A DNA stretch of 64,000 nucleotides from positions 37,611 to 101,610 of the forward strand of contig CANNZV010002365.1 of the NCBI GenBank assembly GCA_947561585.1, written 5' to 3'. The translations under genes were made by a program, and so were the position numbers. Below, in pieces: positions 45,938 through 58,793 of the stretch (the stretch's first letter is position 1; every line of letters starts with the position of its first letter). The stretch is from Caprella mutica. Taxonomy: Eukaryota > Arthropoda > Malacostraca > Amphipoda > Caprellidae. The notes below the pieces were generated by a model. The model saw only the letters and a list, made by a program, of their open reading frames with translations, searched no databases and was not told the origin of the DNA.

Positions 45938-47252
45938 TCATAAAGATCTGAAAGTAGATTCAGAAAATATAGAAAACCATATTAATAAGGAAATGAAGAG
46001 AATTATTAACTGAAAATTGTTTCATGTTGGTAAATCATTTATATAAAATGTTAAACTATTTATAAATCTTCAGGTGTAGTATAAATTTAGCTCTAATGAA
46101 TGCAATGGATTTTCCTTGCTAATCCTCATAATTTTGTTCATTATACACTCTTAATTTAGACTTTAATTAAATACCAAAAAAGTATAATATATCAAAAGGC
46201 TCACCTCTGGTTGGAGTTCTCCCTGCCAAATCCCTGGACGGTGTTCTCCTTCAACTACCTCCCTGGATGGAGTTCTCCCGGTCATAGAAAACTAGGGTCA
46301 AGTAGGTAAATTGGGGCACTTTTACTAACTGCGGTCTCTTATCTCAGAATCATTAATAACTATCATGGTTTCAAGGCACTCGTGAAATAAATAGTACCTA
46401 TCATAAAATGAACTAATTATGATATTCAGCAATTCAATATATAGATAAACTAATTTCAGAATGATTTTGAGACTCTCTTAATAGGGCCACAATCAGAAAT
46501 TAAAGAACCGAATTTACCTGTGTACCCTACCTATAGGTAGACTAACTAGTTTTAAAATATATAAATTATCAGACCACTTTTCTTAAGATACTAGGATAAG
46601 TTCCGAAATATCGGACGGTTTCACAATTTCGGTCGCCTAAGAAAAACTATATAAAATAATTAATCAACCTTTTTTTTTAATTAGCTATTAGGTAGCTATA
46701 TACTACACTTCATACGTGACCGAAAATTTGAAATCGCCTGATAATTTGGAACTTACCCTATCTGAGGACAGCGAAATAACTGCCTATAAAGCCTTTGTAG
46801 AAGGTATTGGCACTGAAAAAAACAGCTAGGTAGGTATGATGCTTAAATAAGTTAACATATAATAATCTGGGAAAATTTGTTTGGATATCAGTTTACAAAC
46901 TGGAAGGTAGTAATCAATATTTATTATTATGAAAAGTTATATACAGATAATCAGCTTTTCAAATAACTACCTAGCCGCCAGCCTATCGAATCCCCAAAAT
47001 TTTAGAATAGTTAGGCAGACATTTATCAATTTATTAATGGAATTAATTAATAATCGATCGGCAGTGATAATACTATTTAGTGCATATAACGCTATTGTTT
47101 GCACTTGAAATAAAATGGTATGGAGGAGTGTTCACATTCGACAAGTAACACACTTAAAACAAGATTTGAACTGTAAAGTGTCAACTGATTAATTGGCTTT
47201 GAGGAAAGCATAAGTTGCCACATACTCATTTGATTTAAACCTAAACTTAAAA
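45938..47252. other. Spacer with an imperfect inverted repeat (C2)
   Basis: Counterpart of 17425-18739. The foldback structure is at 46595-46761. Nothing else recognised. Confidence 0.45.
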
Positions 47253-47773
47253 AAAGTAGCACCAACTCTCATAGTAAGTTAATTTATACACCAGATACAT
47301 AGGATTAACAGTCTTTGTGGGTTACTTTAACACACTATGTCATAGTTGTTTTAACTCACACCTAAATTTATAAAAAAGTATCGCCAACTCTCATAGTAAG
47401 TTAATTCGTACACTGCAGAATACTTTGGATTAACAGTCTTTGTATGTTACTATAACACACTATGTCATAGTTGATTTAACTCGCACCTATACTTTAAAAA
47501 AAGTAACGTCAACTTTCATAGTAAGTTAATTCATACACCAGATACATTGATTTGACAATCTTTGTGAGTTACTTCAACACACTATGTCATAGTTGTTTTA
47601 ACATATGTTCAAACTCCCAAAATGTAACTCTAACTCTCATAGTAAGTTGATTCAATCCATAAAATGATTTGAATTAACTATGTTTGGTGACACACCACGT
47701 CATAGTTGTTTTGACACACGTGAAAACATGAATGTAGTCTAACTAACTCACGTAATAAATTGATTCAAAACAT
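47253..47773 (+). repeat. Tandem repeat of about 122 bp (C2)
   Basis: Counterpart of 18740-19260 with the same number of units. Confidence 0.9.
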
Positions 47774-49090
47774 AAATTGTTGACCCATTAAATATGAGTA
47801 AACTTTTTTCTCTGTGTACCAATATCATTTTTTAACATTAAGCTACAAATATGAGAAAGGATTGTTTCTAAATCATTTCATACATTTCATTATTGGTATA
47901 CATTTTTCTGTTAATTTTCGTTCCTTAAAATTACACAATACTAAATAGTAAAGAGACTAAATTTTAAACCAAATAATACTGTCAACTTATTATATGGAAT
48001 GAAAATTTCTTCAGTACAAAAAACATTTATTTCTACTTGGTTACATTCGAATTTATTTTTCCGAATGCAATTTCCCTTCCCTCTCCCTCCAATAAATCTC
48101 TCTCTGATTTCCTTACTTTTTACTGCAATTGACAACCACTTCCTATTCAGTTGAAATAAAAATACTTCAACAGAACGAGAATCTAGTTGTGATGCAAAAA
48201 CTGATAGAATGCAAACCGCTACATTTGTAGGTGAACTTCAACTGAATTTCCCCACTAATAGAGTAGTGATGCGGTTACTCATTATCTAACATGGGTATGA
48301 AAGACGGGGATGATTAAAGTTGTCAAATTAATTATTAATGAAACATTATACCTGATTAAAGGACGGTAATTTGCTATTTATTTTTGCGAAGATACAACAT
48401 AAGTTAAAGTAATGAGAACAATAAAATGTGTATTTGCTAACAACTTCACTTGATACTTTTCTAAATGTTTGAAAGATATTATGTAGATGCGCATTGTGCA
48501 GTACTTATGTTTGTGGCATTGACAGTTGGGCACTATGTAGGTGGTATTTCTTAAGCTGAAACTTTACCATGTAGATTCGAATAGCCATGTCTGTCAAATA
48601 TCATAGTCACCTGAGTCTAATCTTAAAATAATAAAAAACAAGGCAATTAATTTAAAAAAGTCTTCTTTCTAAAAACTCCGCAGCAAATTACCACTTCAAC
48701 TCCGCCCTCAATCTAACCCTCTGATACATGTAAAAAGTCTTGGAAAGACCTATAAGGTCAAATTATTGTTGACACCTCACACGTGTAATTGTGAAAAGTT
48801 TATCTTTTTTCCCTTCTTTTCACTTTCCCAATTTATCAATGGGACTACAATAGAGTGAATGGTGTGTGTTCTGTAAATGTTAGCACATAAAGCAGTAAAT
48901 CTGTTAATGGGTGAACAAGTTATCTAAACAGTCTCTTTAACAAAGTGTCTTTTGAAAGGAAGGTAACTAGGGAAAGGATGTAAATTGTAGATCCAATGCA
49001 GTGTGATGCAATTGGAGGAATTTTGAAAGCGGAACTAAAATGAACCTGAACTTTCACTTCTGAAAGTTTTTGCTTTATTTCATGTCTGTA
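47774..49090 (+). repeat. Third, degraded copy of the arm sequence (C2)
   Basis: Counterpart of 19261-20578, ending in an R-like unit that leads into S5. Confidence 0.7.
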
Positions 49091-49450
49091 ATGCAAGCAC
49101 AATATCACCAGCTGCATAATGATTCAATAGACTTGCATCGTCAGTCGAATGCAGTCACAATATCACCAGCTGCATAATGATTCAGTAGACTTGCATCGTC
49201 AGTCGAATGCAGTCACAATATCACCAGCTGCATAATGATTCAATAGACTTGCATCGTCAGTCGAATGCAGTCACAATATCACCAGCTGCATAATGATTCA
49301 GTAGACTTCCATCGTCAGTCGAATGCAGTCACAATATCAACAGCTGCATAATGATTGAATAGACTTGCATCGTCAGTCGAATGAAGTCACAATATCACCA
49401 GCTACATAATGATTAAATAGACTTGCATCGTCAGTCAAATGCAGTCAAAA
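49091..49450 (+). repeat. Satellite S5: 58-bp unit, about six copies (C2)
   Basis: Same array as S2 but ten units shorter. The surviving units match both ends of S2, so the difference is inside the array. Confidence 0.95.
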
Positions 49451-50373
49451 TATAATAATAATAATATTATTGAAAAAAAGTTTAAAACATTGGAATATTA
49501 CATTTTTGAAAAAATACTTATTTTTCAAGTCTATAGGTTGCCCGCATGGGCTAATCAGGCAAGACCTGTCTTACTACGCAATTTGTAAAAGAAAATCATA
49601 TATTTATAACAATTACAGATGCATTTACAAAGAAAAAAAATTAAATTTTTAATAAATGCTTTTTAGTTTCCTTCTTGAATTTAACTAATGATTCTATATT
49701 CCTAAGATAAAATGGCAAATTATTCCAATCACCAGTGGCCCTAAATTGAAATGAGTTTTGACACTTAGAAATTCTATAGTGTGGCATAGAATATTTACAA
49801 TCGGTCTGAAATATAGTCCTGTGAGAATGAGTAACTTGACATTGGTGAAGTTTATCATAAAAATATGAGTTAGAGTGAGAATGAATAGCTTTGTACAAGT
49901 AAATTACGTTGAAGTACTTAACAGTGTTTTCAAAGTTAAGTATGGAGAAATGACTATATGGGTCTGATATTGATCCATTGTTGGATAAAACACTGACTGC
50001 TTTATTTATTGTTTTAGAGGCTCTTTCAGTGATTGATTTGTTCGAATTACCCCAGATAGGTAGAGCATATACTATATGAGAATAAACAAGAGAATAGAAA
50101 ATGGATTTAAGTGTGACAACAGGAATAATTGAAGCTAACTTCCTCATCATTCCCAAACCCATAGACATTTTACACACTACATTATGAGAATGAATAGAAA
50201 AAGTAAGTCTATCATCTATAGTTACTCCCAGGAACCTTGCACTATTAACTCGTGACAGAACATCATTCCCCAATCTAATCAATTCATCAATGGGGATAGA
50301 TTTGTTTGTGGTTATCATATAGTTAGTTTTTTGAACATTAATAGATAGACTATTACATCTCAACCATGTTTTT
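49451..50373 (-). mobile_element. 5'-truncated non-LTR retrotransposon (C2)
   Basis: Counterpart of 21519-22440 with the same tail, 3' UTR and truncation point. Confidence 0.75.
49641..50366 (-). CDS. Reverse transcriptase C-terminal fragment, open frame (C2)
   Basis: About 241 codons on the minus strand, no ATG start because the element is 5' truncated. Order of motifs: RCNSLSINVQKTNYM (end of the palm, residues about 2-17), ARFLGVTIDDRLTF, KMSMGLGMMRKLASIIP, SLVYSHIVYALPIWG (thumb region), and FRATGDWNNLPFYLRNIES near the end. This matches the C-terminal third of jockey/CR1/L2-like ORF2 proteins. The YxDD active site is absent, so it cannot work. Unlike C1 there is no frameshift. Confidence 0.8.
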   Translation of the reverse strand, partial: WLRCNSLSINVQKTNYMITTNKSIPIDELIRLGNDVLSRVNSARFLGVTIDDRLTFSIHSHNVVCKMSMGLGMMRKLASIIPVVTLKSIFYSLVYSHIVYALPIWGNSNKSITERASKTINKAVSVLSNNGSISDPYSHFSILNFENTVKYFNVIYLYKAIHSHSNSYFYDKLHQCQVTHSHRTIFQTDCKYSMPHYRISKCQNSFQFRATGDWNNLPFYLRNIESLVKFKKETKKHLLKI

Positions 50374-51411
50374 GACCGCAGGGGTTTTTTTGCACGGGGG
50401 GTTATTGTCCTGGAATCGTTTCGTGCATATTACTAGCAACGTAAATCAGCGTGTTTGATACTCGTGTTTGATTTGTAGGTTACTAGTAAATTTTTATCTG
50501 AGAATACATAGAAACAAAAATAAATATTTAAATAATAAATTATTTGTACATTAATTATTGTGTATCCGTATCTTGCATACTGTCGCGAGTAATAAATATG
50601 ACAATAAATCGTCTGGAAAATATAATTAATTATTGAATAGAAAAATATCAGAAATGGAAGCTACAATTGATGAAAACAACTGCAAAATTTGCTAACTAAA
50701 TATTTTACAAAAAGATAGAATATCAGGAGATAGGACGTGCTGGAAGACATTTTTTAGAAGAGCACGCCATAATGAAGAAGAAGTTCAATTGTCTTGATTG
50801 CGATAAAGAATGCAGAAATTAAAGAATATTCATTACTATAAATACTTAAAAATGCACTGAACCTACAATAGCGTGTCTGACCCTCCAGACACGCTATTCT
50901 AGGAATTTACTCAATAATTTTATTTTGTTAAATATCAAATACATAACAAATGGAATTTGTTAATTCTATGGTTAACTTTCGTATGATTCACCAATTTTTA
51001 AATTTATGCTAACATTTGAAACTAAGAAAAAAATGCAATTTCTTAAAAATTTTGCTGCCTTTCCGTAACTGCCGGTAAATCCGTTAAGATTCTCCTTTCC
51101 CGTAGAAATGAAACCAACGTCAAAAATTGAAGCGGTTCTAAAAATGCAGTTTTTTAGTCCTCACAATGCACAACAATCTACATAAATTTTTAATCAATGG
51201 AACAATTGGTAATGTAAGTATGACTTCATTTGAGGTATTTCAAAAGTATGATGATTTTTGAAAATTCAGTAGCAACTCTTTTATTTCAGATATATACGAT
51301 TCAGTATCCACATATATGTATATTTTAAAATAGAATTAAAGTGAAATATCTGAAAAGCAATATTTCTACGGTTCTACATACTAATTCTGACTGATTTAAT
51401 AAAAAAATTAC
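50374..51411. other. 1-kb segment with hairpin and coding relic (C2)
   Basis: Counterpart of 22441-23484; coding relic at 50654-50797, hairpin at 50867-50898 followed by CTAG. Confidence 0.45.
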
Positions 51412-53595
51412 TTTCATATTAAAGATGTGCACTTGCAGTGATAAGTTTTTTTTATATGAAATTATTTTTCCTTAATCTATGACCAATAAAAATAATTCAG
51501 CATAGTTATCTCAAAAAAAATACCTCACACGCTTCCACCTTTCTCTATTTACCTTCTTTTTAATATACAATATCTGCCGCAGAGTATATTTAGGTAACTT
51601 GTTCACCCATTAACAGATTTACTCCATTATGTGTTCAGATTTACAGAACACACACCATTCACTCTATTGTTGTCCCATTGATAAATTGGGAAAGTGGAAA
51701 GAAGGGAAAAAAGATAAACTTTTCACAATTACACGTGTGAGGTGTCAACAATAATTTAACCTTATATTACCATCGATGATAATTAGCAGAAAAATAAAAC
51801 AGACTTAGGGTAACTTCTCACTGCAGTTACCCTAAACTTTGTGACAGAAAAATAAACCTCGCATGCATCTCTAACGAACAAATGCGAGTATTGAAATCTT
51901 TTTGCAGTTCTATGCAGTGAAAATGCAGTCAAGTTTTCAAACAGAGTTGCGTGCAGTTCGAATACTAGTCTGTGATTGGCTGACTGGAAAGTAGGCGGAG
52001 TTTGGCAGTTGAGATTTCACAAACATTCAATAGAATATTGTTTTTAAAAATTCACATAATTTTCTTTTTGGATTGAAGTTGGGCGAAGTTTGAGTTTTTT
52101 CAGAGATGGGAGGTTTTTAGAACAGTTAACTATAGGTTTTTCTATTAATACCTCATGTTGGAAATAGTTGGTGCACAGTAAGAAATTGTTCCTGATTAGT
52201 GTTTTGTCATATATTCCTTTGTACTTCGTCATATGATTAAGTTAACCTAAAGTTTCTTTCAGAAATCCTGGTCTTATCAAACTTGAAAAAAAAGTTGCAC
52301 CAAGTATTTCCGACTAAGTTCTTTATTTTTTATGCACCAACTAATTTCCAACCAGAGCGAGTGCCCAAACCTCTAAAACACATTGCACATTGTGCACATA
52401 TATATGATATATTCCGTTATAATGAGTATTAAGTATTCAGTGAAATTGTTGCAAATGTAAATAGCCAATTAGTTACCTTCCTTCAATTAGGTAGAATGTT
52501 TCATTAATGATTAATAAGATAACTTTAATCATCCCCGTCTTTCTTACCCATGTTTGATAATGAGTAACCGCATCACTACTCTATTAGTGGGGAAATTCAG
52601 TTAAAGTTCACCTACACATGTAGCGGTTTGCATTCTACCAGTTTTTGCATCACAATTAGATTCTCGTTCTGTTGAAGTATTTTTATTTCCGCTGAATAGG
52701 GAGCGGTTGCCAATTTCAGTAAAAAGTAAGGAAATCAGAGGGAGATTTATTGAAGGGAGAAGGAAGGGAAATGGCATTCGGAAAATTTACTGTGAATGTA
52801 ACTTTAGTAGAAATAAATGTGCTTTGCACTGAAGAAATTTTGAAACCATATAATAAATTCACAGTATTCTTGTGGTTTAAGATTTTGGTAAAATCCTAGT
52901 TAGGGATCACATATTATCCTAAACTAGGATGCTTCCTTTTAAATATATTTCATATGATCCTAAACTAGGATTTTACCAAGATTTTAATAGTGTCTTTACT
53001 ATTATAATCTAAAACCTGTGAGGATTTTTTCTAAATCCTTTCATATATTATTTTATTAGTATATAATTTTCTTTTAATTTTCATTCCATCAACCTATATA
53101 CTAAATAGGGTGATGAAATGAAAATTATATACTATAATAAGATAATATATCAAAGTATTTAGAAAAAATTCTCACCTTTGTGACATATTGTTAAAAACAT
53201 GACATTGGTATTTACTTTAAAACTAATCAATTACAGTTAACATGATGATTTGCTAAAATTATATTCCAAGTGATACACTAAATTATTCATCATTGGTTAA
53301 CCTAACCCAAGTGATTCATTGAAATGAAAACACACCCAACATTCCGTTCCAGCAGTTGCAAATATTTAGACCATTGAATGCATAGTGTCTGATAACAGAT
53401 TTTTACGCTGCATCTTTGGATGAATGCGCGGTGCATTGTCACAAAAAAGGTCACTTTTTACCTACCGTTAAAAATAAGCACTTGTTGCCTCTGCTGTGAA
53501 TGCAAAAGAGGTAACATTTTTATTTGTCTTCTCTACCGAGACTCAGTGTGACCTCTGGTGGCTGCTTTTGTTACTTCAGTTACTGATATATTTTC
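51412..53595 (-). repeat. Right arm of the long inverted repeat (C2)
   Basis: Counterpart of 23485-25645, reverse-complementary to 36580-38612. It continues without a break into C3, where the reverse complement of the R modules and hAT-like element follows. Confidence 0.8.
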
Positions 53596-53870
53596 GAAAG
53601 AATGACTGGATACATATTACATACATCGGATAAATGTATTAATTTAACGATTATCACAACATAAAAATATATTACTTTATAATTGTTTTATTAATACATA
53701 GTGGTACATAATAATGTTCAGCTTTAGTACCAAATTAGCCATCATTTGCACGACATCTGAACCCTGTAGTCACTAGTGTATCACCCACAGCAGGTAGAAA
53801 AACCAGGTAGTATATGGACAGAGTTTTTTGCGTCTCTCCAACACACTTACAGATATTCATTACTAATGTG

Positions 53871-54049
53871 CAGGGCTGGGACAATATGACCTAAAAACTA
53901 TAGATCCCAAAAATATTATTGAAGGAGAGAATTAAAGAGTATTGAATGGTTCTACACCAGCGGTATATGGTATTCGATACCATTTCATTTAGTTTCGTCT
54001 ATGATATTTTCGGGATCTATAGTTTTTAGGTCATATTGTCCCAGCCCTG
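53871..54049. mobile_element. 179-bp hAT-type MITE (C3)
   Basis: Inverted copy; target duplication CTAATGTG at 53863-53870 and 54050-54057. Confidence 0.9.
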
Positions 54050-54159
54050 CTAATGTGTAATAATGCTCTGGATTTTTTTGGGTTCAATAAAAATAAGTTT
54101 GAAATGTAGAAGAGGAATGTGAAGTTCATTCTGGTTGGTGTAAAATGACTTACTGTGCG

Positions 54160-54390
54160 AAGAAAATTTTAGCTCCGCCTTCATAATTCCTCCAATCACA
54201 TTACAGTGCATGGGATGCAATAGAAATTCTGACTGCATTACAGACTCAAAATACAGCAAAAACTTTTCCAGAAGTGCATTTGGAGTGCAAGTTCAGATTC
54301 ATTTTAGCTCCGCCTTCATAATTCCTCCAATCACATTACACTGCATGGGATTCAATAGAAATTCTGACTGCATTACAGCAAAAGAACTTT
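54160..54390 (-). repeat. R-family dimer (C3)
   Basis: Reversed form of 8157-8372: TAGCTCCGCCTTCATAATTC twice, 135 bp apart. Confidence 0.8.
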
Positions 54391-54639
54391 CCAGAAATGC
54401 ATGTTCAGATTCATTTTTACCTTCGATCCAATATTGTTTTTATCAAATCGCCAAAAATTTGAATGCATGTTCCCAGAGGTGGACAGCGCTCCTTTGAAAA
54501 GCAGCTGCCGCTACAGCAAAATGTAGCGGCAGCGCTACAGCGCTATTCTTCGAAAAATCATCATAAATGCTGTAAAAAGTTGAAATTATTATATTTACGG
54601 CTACGAACAATGAAGAAATTTATTGCCAATCCCTAAAAA

Positions 54640-55320
54640 AGATTACTCTCAATGATAATGGCAAATATAAAGTTTCTACGAGTCATAAATTGTCCTTTAT
54701 CAAGAGATAACTCATGAGTCACATTGGAAACCAGAAACACAGATTTTAAGAGTGTCGGTGTGGAAAACTTCTTAAAAACCACCCACTGTAGAATAATGAA
54801 ATTAATCGCCTCTCTCTTTCGAATGACAATCATAAGAAAACAAGGTTGCTATGGGCGGAGAAGTATCTTAAAACTGATTACAAAATAATACTCTTCATAG
54901 ACAAAATTCGTGCCACGATCTCGACGGCGCCGATGGTTTGGCTAAAACAAGGCTCACTCGTGGCTCACCACTTCCCCAACGAAAATTATCAAACCCAACA
55001 ATTGACGGAGGTAATTTTGGGGCTGGGATCTTCCAAGATTTCAGTAGTGAAAATAATTTCTTCCAATTATATTAACTTTTTGAAAGGTGGATTTGTTCAC
55101 TAGCTGAAAAGGAAACCTGCTGCATTAAAAAGGAAGGTAATTTTCATGCATGGCAACCTCCTCACTCTGCAAAGGCAAATGTGAATTTCCTGATAAATTA
55201 TAAATTCTTCGATGACATATTTATAGATGGCCCAGTCGATCTCTCCCCATATTTAAACCTAATTGGAAACTTTCGTTCCATCCTGAAGCAAAATGTGTAA
55301 TTGAGGAAAACGTCAGTTGT
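54640..55320 (+). pseudogene. Tc1-like transposase remnant (C3)
   Basis: Frame 54846-55103 reads LLWAEKYLKTDYKIILFIDK and STAPMVWLKQGSLVAHH; the second half (HSAKANVNFLINYKFFDD, DLSPYLNLI) is in another frame because of the one-base loss near 55155 shared with C1 and C4. Dead. Confidence 0.75.
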
Positions 55321-55544
55321 CTTAAGATCATCTCTAATGAAACTGAAGACTCTTATAAGACGATAACGTCTGATATAATTCAGAAATTGACAGATTTGAT
55401 GGATAAGCGTCTTTTGAAAGTGGTGAAAAAGAGGGTAATCATACTGGATATTAACTTGAAATTATTATTGGTTATTATCAATATTCATCATTTTTGATAA
55501 AGAGGACTCTTTCCCTAAAATATAAAAAAAAATGGGATCAAGGG

Positions 55545-56580
55545 TAGTTTAAGGACCCCAGCTCAATCTGAGGTCCTTGAACTACACTTTGGTTAACACT
55601 CAGGTCCTTAAACTACACTTGGGTTAACACTGGGGTCCTTCAACTACACTACAGGTATATTTTGAAAATTTGGGCCTTTGAAGTATCCTTTTTTTTTCTC
55701 ATATGATTTTATTTCCTTATAATGATTTTATTTCATTAAAATGATAATTATACATTCATATGATAGTTACGATTTCCTTATATTGGGTAACATTTTGCTA
55801 TTATTTCCCAATATTGCTATTATTTTAGTTAGATAGTTGTCTTAGCATCATCCATTCAATGGCCGGTAGTGGATCTTCACCAAGTAGAGGTAGAATTTCT
55901 GTTTGGAATGTTGCTCTGTCCATTTTTTTGTTGCTCTGAACACTGTAGTAGAAAAATTATTTCGATTTGATTGCAGTCAAGACATGCAGAACGCCGTAGC
56001 ATAGATACATTCAAAAATTCACTGGGGTCCTTAAACTACACTTGGGTTAACACTGGGGTCCTTAAACTACACTTGGGTTAACACTGGGGTCCTTAAACTA
56101 CACTTATGTTAACACTGGGGTCCTTAAACTACACTTGGGTTAACACTGGGGTCCTTAAACTACACTTGGGTTAACACTGGGGTCCTTAAACTACACTTGG
56201 GTTAACACTGGGGTCCTTAAACTACACTTGGGTTAACACTGGGGTCCTTAAATTACACTTGGGTTAACACTGGGGTCCTTAAACTACACTTGGGTTAACA
56301 CTGGGGTCCTTAAACTACACTTATGTTAACACTGGGGTCCTTAAACTACACTTGGGTTAACACTGGGGTCCTTAAACTACACTTGGGTTAACACTGGGGT
56401 CCTTAAACTACCCTTGGGTTAACACTGGGGTCCTTAAACTACACTTGGGTTAACACTGGGGTCCTTAAATTACACTTGGGTTAACACTGGGGTCCTTAAA
56501 CTACACTTGGGTTAACACTGGGGTCCTTAAACTATACACTTGGAGTATAGTTTGAAAATTTGGGGTCCTTAAACTACACT
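55545..56580 (-). repeat. 31-bp minisatellite, long uninterrupted form (C3)
   Basis: About 18 units in a row at about 56015-56545 (minus-strand unit GGGGTCCTTAAACTACACTT plus GGGTTAACACT) plus about three at 55548-55645, separated by the common spacer. Variants ACTTATGTTAAC recur nine units apart, again a sign of block duplication. No N1 or N2. Confidence 0.9.
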
Positions 56581-57306
56581 TTATCCAAAAAATGTATTTT
56601 TTTATTGCATATATGTAATGACGCTTTATAGTCTCCCGGAAAACTTGTTAAAATTTTAGAGCTCAAAACACATTTTGCTTAACATTTTGTTCCAAAAAAA
56701 ATTGGTTACAATCAGAAAATTTAGACAATTTTCTAAGGCGAATTCGGAAATGAACCGTTGTGTAATTTTGTAGGAAACTATATTCACTAAATTTTGAACA
56801 AGATGAAACAGCCCCTAAGTCTCTAGCTCAAAAATTGTAAGAGTGGATGCCTTTAGAAAGTAACTCCCCATTTGTGGAGTAGGAGGTGGAGGAGACAAAA
56901 TTGGAAAAAAATCACTATCTAAATAGGTACATTAACGCTGAAAATTTAAAATTAATATATTGATTAATAAACTTTTTTTTAGGAAAGATTCCCCTTAAAT
57001 TAATAATTTACAGAAACTACCCATGGAAGCTACTGTTATAAAAATCCAATAGAATAATTTAAAACATTTATTTGTACATTTTTAGTGTGATTCACAATAC
57101 ATTGGTACACTGAAGATGGGTAACTTTTGGTAAAATGGTTTTAATATCTGAAATAATTTTGAATTAATTTACTTTTTTAAAATGTTATTTTCAATGTAGA
57201 TGAATATTTTCTGAAATTTTCAAGGCAAACTATAAAGTGAAACCCATTAGGCATTTTATCGCCAAAAAACACATCTGCATAGAAGCGTACGACGGTTGAT
57301 CGTATT

Positions 57307-57725
57307 CAAGGTATAAGAACATAATCAGGTATAGTACCTAGCAGACGACACAAAAATATGACGTCACCACAACAACACATTCCTTGTTTGTGACCGAGCG
57401 GCTCATAATTCCTCGTATTTGCATGTTAATATCGAGAAGTTTAAAGTCATTTTATAAGGGTTTCGTACAAAAGAAAAGCGAAAATGGTGATTGAACCTCA
57501 AAGTTGAATATATAGATATAATTCAGGTGTGTTTTAATTGTTCATTTCTTTTACTTATCTATAAAAATTGGGGTCTTGAACATATGCTACCTAGCAGCCT
57601 AAACTAGTGCTAGTTAACTGCTAAATTGTAGTTCCAATGAATAACAAATAAGGATGACTCCATTTTGAGTCACCCGGTGGTCACGTCAAATCAGCTGATT
57701 ACCATACCCTATGTTACTGTATCCT
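57307..57725. mobile_element. 419-bp insertion with 9-bp target duplication (C3 only)
   Basis: GATCGTATT is at 57298-57306 and 57726-57734; C1, C2 and C4 read through GATCGTATT once. Ends CAAGGTATAAGAACATA and, reverse complemented, AGGATACAGTAACATA form imperfect TIRs. A 9-bp duplication suggests a Mutator-like MITE, but the class is not certain. Confidence 0.75.
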
Positions 57726-58793
57726 GATCGTATTAGACAGCTTTGTCAAATATCAAATGGCCATATTGCGTCGCATTATTTTACCATCAGTTGGTCGTAC
57801 TGTGAATCATTGTTCGATTATCAGTTGTTCGCCCAGCGCAGATTTGTCTGAATATCAATTGTTTCGACTATAGTTTCTAGATTCCTCAGATAACTTTAAC
57901 ATTTTTGATTTCGAAAGAAGCAACAGCGCTGAAACGTATAAAAAACCTCTAATCTCTGAAAAAGTAGCGGCGCTGCTGCTACATTTTTATCAAATAAAAT
58001 AATTTTCTTTAATATTACACATCATATTGTGTTGTTCTATCAAATTTATACCTACATACGATTCTACCTCTATGATATTTGCAATGTTCTGATTGATGAA
58101 GTGAATATCATTTATAAACGATTGACAATATGAAAAAAATCCTTCTTATGGAAGTTCTCATCCATGCGCTGTTCTATTGTGATATTTCTCTATCTACACC
58201 CCAAAAAGGTAATTTGACACAATTATCCCAACAAAAACCGCACATGCTTCAACTTTTTTGTCCTTTTTTATTATTAGGAATACAATATCTGCCGCGGAGT
58301 ATATTTAGGTAACTCATTCAATAACATATTAACAGATTTACTCCATTATGTGTTAACATTTACAGAATACACACCATTCACTCTATTGTTGTCCCATTGG
58401 TTAATTGGAAATACTGGGAAGGAGTGATAAAAAAGATAAACTTTTTGTATAAAAATATTTTCTAACTGAATGCTTTTTGTCTATAACTTTTAAGAACATT
58501 TTGGAAGCTACCATTCATTCTTAAAATTTACTTTAAATCTCTGATAAAAACTAGCCAAATTATTAATGAAACACAGAAGAAGATTTACTAACAATCCTAC
58601 AGTTTCCCGGAAATCTTTATTTAAATTTCGACTGATCAAAAATTTCATCCTGATTGGTGTATTTAATTGGAGGGGAGGGGCATAGAATGCAGTTGGTGAA
58701 AGTTTTTCCTCCCGAACTGAAGAGCAATGCAGTCAACATTTCTGTAAGAGAGAGATGAGAGGTGGAGAAAGTGATGGGATTGTGTGGAGACTT

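Larger units (their letters stand above)
26560..53595. repeat. Composite unit C2 (second tandem copy)
   Basis: Begins at AGCCCCACCTTCATAGTTGC exactly as C1 does at 1391 and carries the same features in the same order. Differences from C1: a 1388-bp insertion near its start, a complete satellite S3 and hAT-like left end, about 16 more units in S4, two fewer 22-bp units, ten fewer units in S5, and a 35-bp deletion inside the 1.24-kb element. Confidence 0.85.
53596..57986 (-). repeat. Inverted partial unit C3
   Basis: Reverse complement of the C2 stretch from about 36580 back to about 31240, without N1 and N2. It contains the MITE, R dimer, hAT right end with target duplication, Tc1 remnant and 31-bp array. 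It breaks off inside the left subterminal part of the hAT-like element at GCTGCTGCTACATTT, where C4 begins. Confidence 0.85.
54474..57986. mobile_element. hAT-like element, inverted, far end lost (C3)
   Basis: Starts CAGAGGTGGACAGCGCTCC right after CATGTTCC (54466-54473), the reverse complement of the GGAACATG target duplication. The opposite terminus is missing at the C3/C4 junction. Contains no N1 or N2 but carries a 419-bp insertion of its own. Confidence 0.8.
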
